In this document: in pieces, positions 58,809 through 64,000 of the stretch
Layout of the letters: each line of letters opens with the position of its first letter
How positions within the stretch are numbered: position 1 is the stretch's first letter
NCBI RefSeq assembly: GCF_030373985.1
Contig: NZ_JAUCRB010000001.1
Location: 1 to 64,000, forward strand
DNA: 64,000 nt
Source: Wolbachia pipientis
GTDB taxonomy: Bacteria > Pseudomonadota > Alphaproteobacteria > Rickettsiales > Anaplasmataceae
Reading direction: 5' to 3'
Translations under genes and position numbers: made by a program
The notes under the pieces: model-generated
Seen by the model: only the letters and a program-made list of their open reading frames with translations
Told to the model about the DNA's origin: nothing
Databases searched by the model: none

Positions 58809-59594
58809 TTACTTACCCTTTTTAAAAGGCATGTTTTCATTAAATAAGCAGACTGTACTTGACCCGTTTCTTAAGGTAAACACAGAGCACACTCTTTCAA
58901 TTATAAGATAATCATCGACCGTACGAAAATTTACTAGAGACTCATACCCTGCGGAATCAACCATGAAAACTGCTGGAAAATCAGAACTTGTCTGATTAAA
59001 TTGCAGATATGTAAATTTTCCGTCATCAAAAACTTTAGTTGGTACTATTGATTGGCTGCCCTTAACATGTGAGATGGAATAATTAAAATTTAGACCTTTC
59101 TTTACAACCTCAATATCGTTTATATCAGGGATAGTAGTGGGATTAGCTTGCTCAAGGATGTCACCGTTATTGGTTGTGTAAACTTCATCACTGTTAAATA
59201 GTGGATAAAGAAACCTTACTTCATATGCTAACCTTGGGTCATCCAGTCCAGTTGCTTCCTCAGCATGAAATTCAAAGTAATAAACTCTTTTGTTAGTAAT
59301 TATAGTTGCATTGGTATCAGCAATATCATCTATAGGTTTGATAAATAGCCTATTACCTTGAGGAACAAGCTGCCAACCGGTTGGATCGCCCATTGAAAGG
59401 TTCTGTATTACTTCACCTGGTTCAAACAATATACTGGATTGGTAACCATAAAAGCCCGTGTATTTATGTATAGCCTGTGGGTTATAATTTATTACTTTTA
59501 TGTGACTGTCTGCAGCTATTGGACGTGGTTCCTGTTTTGCAAGTGTATCACCACAACAAAAAAACAACAGTATGGCAAACAGTAAACTAACCAT
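58809..59594 (-). CDS. virB9: VirB9-family type IV secretion protein
   Basis: VirB9 forms the outer-membrane core channel of the type IV secretion system. The 261-residue protein has a signal peptide (residues 1-19, with a Cys pair) and an N-terminal domain, then a segment with GDPTGWQLVPQGNRLFIKPI near residues 69-88 and LAYEVRFLYPLF near 122-133. The C-terminal beta domain follows with VPTKVFDDGKFTYLQFN near 173-189. Both domains appear present. It is isolated, while Wolbachia usually also encodes virB8-B9-B10-B11-D4 in an operon elsewhere, so this is probably a second, scattered copy. Confidence 0.92.
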   Translation of the reverse strand: MVSLLFAILLFFCCGDTLAKQEPRPIAADSHIKVINYNPQAIHKYTGFYGYQSSILFEPGEVIQNLSMGDPTGWQLVPQGNRLFIKPIDDIADTNATIITNKRVYYFEFHAEEATGLDDPRLAYEVRFLYPLFNSDEVYTTNNGDILEQANPTTIPDINDIEVVKKGLNFNYSISHVKGSQSIVPTKVFDDGKFTYLQFNQTSSDFPAVFMVDSAGYESLVNFRTVDDYLIIERVCSVFTLRNGSSTVCLFNENMPFKKGK

Positions 59595-59711
59595 AATATT
59601 AAGTTATACACCAACTTTCATTCTATCATTGAGAGGCATGCACTTCAACTATTAAGGCATCAGCTCTTATATATTATCTTAAAAAATTCTATAATTTGTT
59701 AGTTTTTTAAA
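59595..59711. other. AT-rich gap between virB9 and broken rluD
   Basis: No gene is seen here. This is the likely upstream region of virB9 (minus strand). Confidence 0.4.
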
Positions 59712-60657
59712 TTAACTGATTAATATTTTCATATCTTTCGGTAAATTAGATTTAAACTCTATATATTTTTTACTTTTGGGATGGTATCATCCTAGCTTAT
59801 AGGCATGTAGTGCTTTTCTATTTAAATCACGAATAAAATCGGAATCCTTAGCATGTTTTGCACTTTTGCTACTATTTTTCCGTAAACTTGGTCACCAACA
59901 ATAGAATGTTATATGTGACTCATGTGTACTCGAATTTGGTGTGTTCTACCTGTCTCTAAAACACATTTGACTAAGCTTGCTTGTCCTATGATTTTCTTTA
60001 CCAAATAATGAGAGATTGCTAATTTCCCGTTGTTTTTGTCACATACATCATTTCTTTATTACCCTGTTTTGAAGCGATATTGGTTTTTATTGTTCCTTGG
60101 TGAGTAGGCAGTGTTCTCCAAACTACTGCTAAATATTCCCGCTTTATCTTACGGATTGATGGTAATTCAGACAAAAAACTATGGGCTTCCTCATTTTTTG
60201 CGATTACCATTAGCCCACTAGTATCTTTATCAAGTCTATGAACAATTTCTGATCTTGCTTGACGTATAGGGGATTTTACCAAGATATGCGATGACTGCAT
60301 TTAAGAGTGTATCATTATTTGTCCCAGCACCTGGGTGCACTGTTAATCCGCTTTGTTTATTGAGAACTATAATATCCTTATCTTCATAGATAATATCAAG
60401 TTTATGTTGCGATTAGGTTCAATTGAGGTGGATACATCAGGTTGAATGGGGTGCACTATATACTCCTTACCTAGTTTTACTATGCGATCGTTGTTAATTA
60501 TAGGTACGCCGAGTAATTTCACCTGCCCATTTTGTATCAATCTCTGCGCTTTGCTGCGTGATATGTTACGCTTTCCAGCGATATAGGTATCTAACCTTAG
60601 TTTTTTCTTATCACTATTGATATTTAAGATTATATCTATGGCAACTACCCTGCGCAA
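59712..60657 (-). pseudogene. rluD: broken RluC/RluD-type pseudouridine synthase
   Basis: The intact enzyme would modify uridines in 23S rRNA. From 60657 to 60367 an S4-like domain is read (RLDTYIAGKRNISRSKAQRLIQNGQVKLLG). A frameshift and stop follow, then 60300-60019 carries the catalytic region with RLDKDTSGLMVIAKNEEA (catalytic Asp). Further shifted pieces give CVLETGRTHQIRVHMSHI, AKDSDFIRDLN, HAYKLG and the end at 59712-59714. All parts of the gene are present, but it is broken by several frameshifts or stops, so it is likely inactive. Confidence 0.85.
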
Positions 60658-60958
60658 GCTACTGCAAATGCAGCATGAATATTTTGATTTGCAAAACCAA
60701 CTTTTGTACTAGGAAGATCACCTTGTTTTTTAATATGACAAGTTCTCTGAGAACTGTCTTTCCAGTAGATTATTATTTTAATATTAAAATTGCGTAATGT
60801 TACCTTACTAACTTTTTCTTTTTGATCACTTTTTCCTTCCAGCTAAATAGATATTAATAAATAGTATAAAAATTCACTTGGCTTGCCGTTTATATTTTTC
60901 TTCCACTACTTTATTTCTACGTGTTTATAGAGCTTTCCTCCGACTCTTCTATTCTTTC

Positions 60959-62540
60959 TCATTCTTCTTCTGTTTTCTTTTCTTTTTCTAGCCGTACTAA
61001 TTTTTCATCCAATATCTCTTTTTCACCGCGATGTGAATCATTAGGGGTGGTACTGTTAGTTTCAGGACTTACACCATTTTCAGATTGGTTTTGATTATTT
61101 TCCTTTTTTCCTAATCTTCTCTCCAATTCACTTATTTTCTTTTGAAATTGCCCTATCATTTGTGCTTCTTTACTCCAATCCTCTCGCGCACCAAAAAAGA
61201 TTTCTTCATACTTTGTTCACTTTGAGTCTGTTGACTTCCTGCATTGCCATTGCTTTCCTCTACTACACCATTGCTACCTTTTTCATCTTGATCAGATTTT
61301 TTACCTGGTCCAAATTTACTTATAGGCCAGCTTGGTTGATAACTTTTTACTCTGTCTTTTATAACATTTACTAAATACATTATCTTTTTTACATTCACTT
61401 CACCTAGCTTCTTTTTTACATCTAGGTTAATATCCGTACATAATTCGTATACACTTTTACTAATATCTTGCAAACACAGAATTATTGCCTGATTAGCAGT
61501 ATTTTCTACTACATCTACTTTTCGTTTTATGCTTTCCTCTAAATTATTCAGTAAAGTCTTAATTCCTTTTTTATACCATCAAGTGTTTCCTGAATATTGA
61601 CATTTGAAGATTTAAAAAACTGTTGTCAAATAAGCAGCAAACCCTATTGATCAGATTGGTTAGGTGTTTATCAGATAACTTCAAAGCTTGTGATTGTAAG
61701 TCATCCTTTGCTTTACTTTCAAATTTATTTTCCATTACCGAAACAACATTACCTTTTCTGAATGGAAATACAACATCTAAATTATTGAATTTTTTAACGG
61801 TATTATGGTTATTATCTACTTCATTGTTTCTTAATTTACTTAATGTTATATATGTACTAGCAATGGCTAAAATACCAACTACTGCAATGAAAGTCCATTC
61901 TTTCCAACCTTGGGTATGGGCAAAGCTAAATTTTGCTAATGCACCAACTACAATTAGACGGCTCAGCACGTGTGGCACGGTAAGGAAAATAAATTTTATT
62001 TCTATTTTCTCATCTTCTGTTTTCCAATATTTTTCTATGTTTTCCAGAAGTGGGTAAAACTATTGAAAAACCTTGCTTTTTATCAACCAAGCTACTCAAA
62101 TCATGGAATAATTTCTATTGTTAATGCATTTTGAGCAATCTCATTTATTCCATCACTGTGTCGACTTCTAATCTTTCTATCTATTGTACTCTTACCATCT
62201 TTTAGGCTCTCATCTTTTATTTCTTGCTTGTATATATGCTTTATAGCAAAAGAGGTTAATAAAACTCTCCCGAAAATAACAGAAGTAATAGCATAGGCTG
62301 GTATTGCTTGTGAATTGAGGATATTTGTGATGAAGCTTACATCATTACTAGTTATTATGACTGCAGCAACATAAGCTAAGGAAAATTGAAGCCAAGTATT
62401 CACAGCTGCTGTAGATAAGGCATTATTTACAGAATATTTCTTTGTTGTATACCATGCTTTAGGGAAAAACCAATAACATCATTTATTTTGCCCACATCAT
62501 GAGTTAGATTAATCTTAAAGGAAGAGGCTTCTTGGGTAAC
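60959..62540 (-). pseudogene. broken gene for a membrane and coiled-coil protein
   Basis: In several frames the minus strand reads a protein: HDVGKINDVIGFSL near 62500, then two or more hydrophobic segments (62403-62101), a second membrane part (61978-61830, including a WTFIAVVGILAIASTYITL helix), helical soluble segments (61473-61160), and a Lys/Glu-rich C-terminus with KEAQMIGQFQKKISELERRLG ending at 60959. Frameshifts at about 62100, 61560 and 61160 separate the pieces, and the longest open part is 135 codons. I do not recognise the family. Similar layout, without demonstrated homology, is seen at 41909. Confidence 0.5.
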
Positions 62541-62601
62541 TGAGTTCGTAAACTTCCTTATACCTTAACTAAGTTAATTATATATTAATAACACTTTAAA
62601 A

Positions 62602-64000
62602 TCAAACTTTTTGCCTTAAAGACATGTGCCAAGGCCGGTTAGAATGCACTTTATTAATCTTTATGTTACTATTTGTTAACCAAATTGAATGTGTGCCATA
62701 TGTTTCTAGGTTAGTATACCTGGTAGTTTTAGTGTTACAAACTGGATAGTCAAATTTGTTTAACTGAATTATCAGATCAACGTTATTACAATTTTTTAAA
62801 ATATCTTCTTTTTTATAAGCTAGCAACACTGGTTTATTATTCTCTTTGCTATACATGTAGCCATAATCGCTACACTTCAGCCTTTTGTCTGAATTATAGC
62901 ATTTAGTATAATTAAAAATTTGATTCTGTCCGTTTTACTCTGCCCACGTTTTGGCGACAAAGTTCCTGTTTTTTCTAGTGAGAAAGTATAGTAAGTGATC
63001 ACTCTCCTTTACAGCAGGGTTATCAGCACTTACTAGGATGTCAAGAGTTCTATACATAGCACTAGAGAAAACACCTAGTACAATAAGGAAAATTCCAAAG
63101 AAACGCCAATTTCTTTTCCACAAGCACAGCCACAACAACCCGAATGTTATGATAATAATTGATGAGGCAGGAAAAGTGCGAATAGGAATAACCAAATATT
63201 GGAAATTAGCGATTGCATTTGTTATATATAAAATGCTGTCAATCGGCCATTCTATGAATGGCACTATAATCTACTCAATACCTAAAGGAGTCAATAAAAC
63301 ATAGATTATTTCAAGTGAGATAATAATTAATATAGCTATTGGTATAGCAATTAAATTTGTGATAATGCCACTGATTGAAAGGTAGTTAAAATTGTATATT
63401 GTGTATGGAACAGTTGCTAAACTTGCTATTACTGAACTGATTATTATCGATATAAAATATTTCTTATTTTTATCTTGAACAACTTGTTGAAATTAATCTG
63501 ATAACTAGCAAACAGTGCTAAAACAGCAGAAAATGACATCTGAAAGCCAGGCTTTAAAATTGCTTCTGGTTCTATTATAAGTATCGCTAAAGTGGCAAAC
63601 GCAATTGCTATTAACCCTCGATATTTCCTCTCTATCATTATTGTAGCAAGTACTGAAATCACCATAGTATACACGCGTTGAGCAGAAATTTACATACCAG
63701 CGATCAACAAATAAAATGTGGTTGGCAGGATAGTAAAGAATGCAGATATTTTTTTTGTGTTATACTGGAGAGTCAAAGTTTTAGATATTGCAAATAAATT
63801 ACGAAACACTATAAAAAATAGACCAGCAACGAATGATAAACTCAACCCGGATATAGCGCAGGTGTCCTATACCTGAATCTCGTATCGCATCCATAGTTTT
63901 TTGGTCTATTCCGTCTTTTTTACCAATCAGTAATGCGGAGATTATATCTGCGTGTGGTTTTGTGATATTTTGCTGCAGATTTCATGAATGCGTTGACTGA
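62602..64000 (-). pseudogene. comEC: broken ComEC/Rec2 competence channel, running off the window
   Basis: ComEC would be the inner-membrane DNA-uptake channel. The minus strand carries, from the window edge inward, a segment of the ComEC core (DSGIGHL near 63860), then a hydrophobic stretch with the RPEA-like IIEPEAILKPGFQMSFSAVLALFASY motif at 63674-63520. Membrane segments follow at 63264-62935, with a hydrophilic C-terminal portion and W-x-x-P-x-H-like ending at 62856-62602. Stops and frameshifts separate these. The start lies beyond the window. The identification rests mainly on the central motif and the order of the pieces. Confidence 0.75.

Overview
The window is a piece of a Wolbachia (Rickettsiales, Anaplasmataceae) chromosome. 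The evidence is an AT-rich Wolbachia-type 16S rRNA gene with no 23S behind it, very Wolbachia-like housekeeping proteins, a lone VirB9 gene, many decayed genes, dispersed palindromic repeats, and hypothetical membrane or coiled-coil proteins of the kind found in this genus. I cannot assign a supergroup from the sequence alone.

Layout. 1-3038 holds the 3' part of the 16S gene, sdhCD and a 415-residue unknown protein. 3164-9290 is an erosion zone: a broken mannose-1-phosphate guanylyltransferase, a dispersed repeat, three broken head-tail genes in gene-transfer-agent order (adaptor, tail terminator, tail tube), one intact unknown gene and an unidentified relic. 9544-15206 holds rmuC, a broken unknown gene, typA, a secreted class-I amidotransferase-like protein and tRNA-Phe. 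15288-20599 holds coaD, a zinc-finger gene and the conserved rpsB-tsf-pyrH-frr-uppS-cdsA cluster. 20725-26043 holds tRNA-Asp with a visible promoter and terminator, carB, an SDR gene and a YihY gene. 26395-28529 is a broken coiled-coil gene. 28660-38960 holds a phosphohexomutase, the HemY-like/mitofilin-like/LolC group, parAB, a CckA-type hybrid kinase and hemF. 39169-46970 holds grxD-bolA, a malic enzyme, pgsA, an unknown membrane protein, bamD, yebC, an M23 peptidase carrying an in-frame palindromic insert, and an SPFH protein. 47061-59594 holds a thiamine pyrophosphokinase, an unknown gene, malonyl-CoA decarboxylase, lepA, an M16 peptidase, sodB, an unknown membrane protein, rpsP, a polyprenyl synthase, grpE, trpS and virB9. 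59712-64000 is a second erosion zone with broken rluD, a broken membrane/coiled-coil gene and a broken comEC running off the window.

Together the intact genes cover translation, envelope building (phospholipid, undecaprenyl phosphate, outer-membrane assembly, lipoprotein release), respiration and cofactors, chromosome partition and cell-cycle signalling. The accessory content is mostly decay.

I did not find a convincing new biological system. The observations most worth following are the gene-transfer-agent relic, the palindromic element kept in frame inside the M23 peptidase gene, a repeat family of about 350 bp with four copies here, and several conserved-looking proteins of unknown function.
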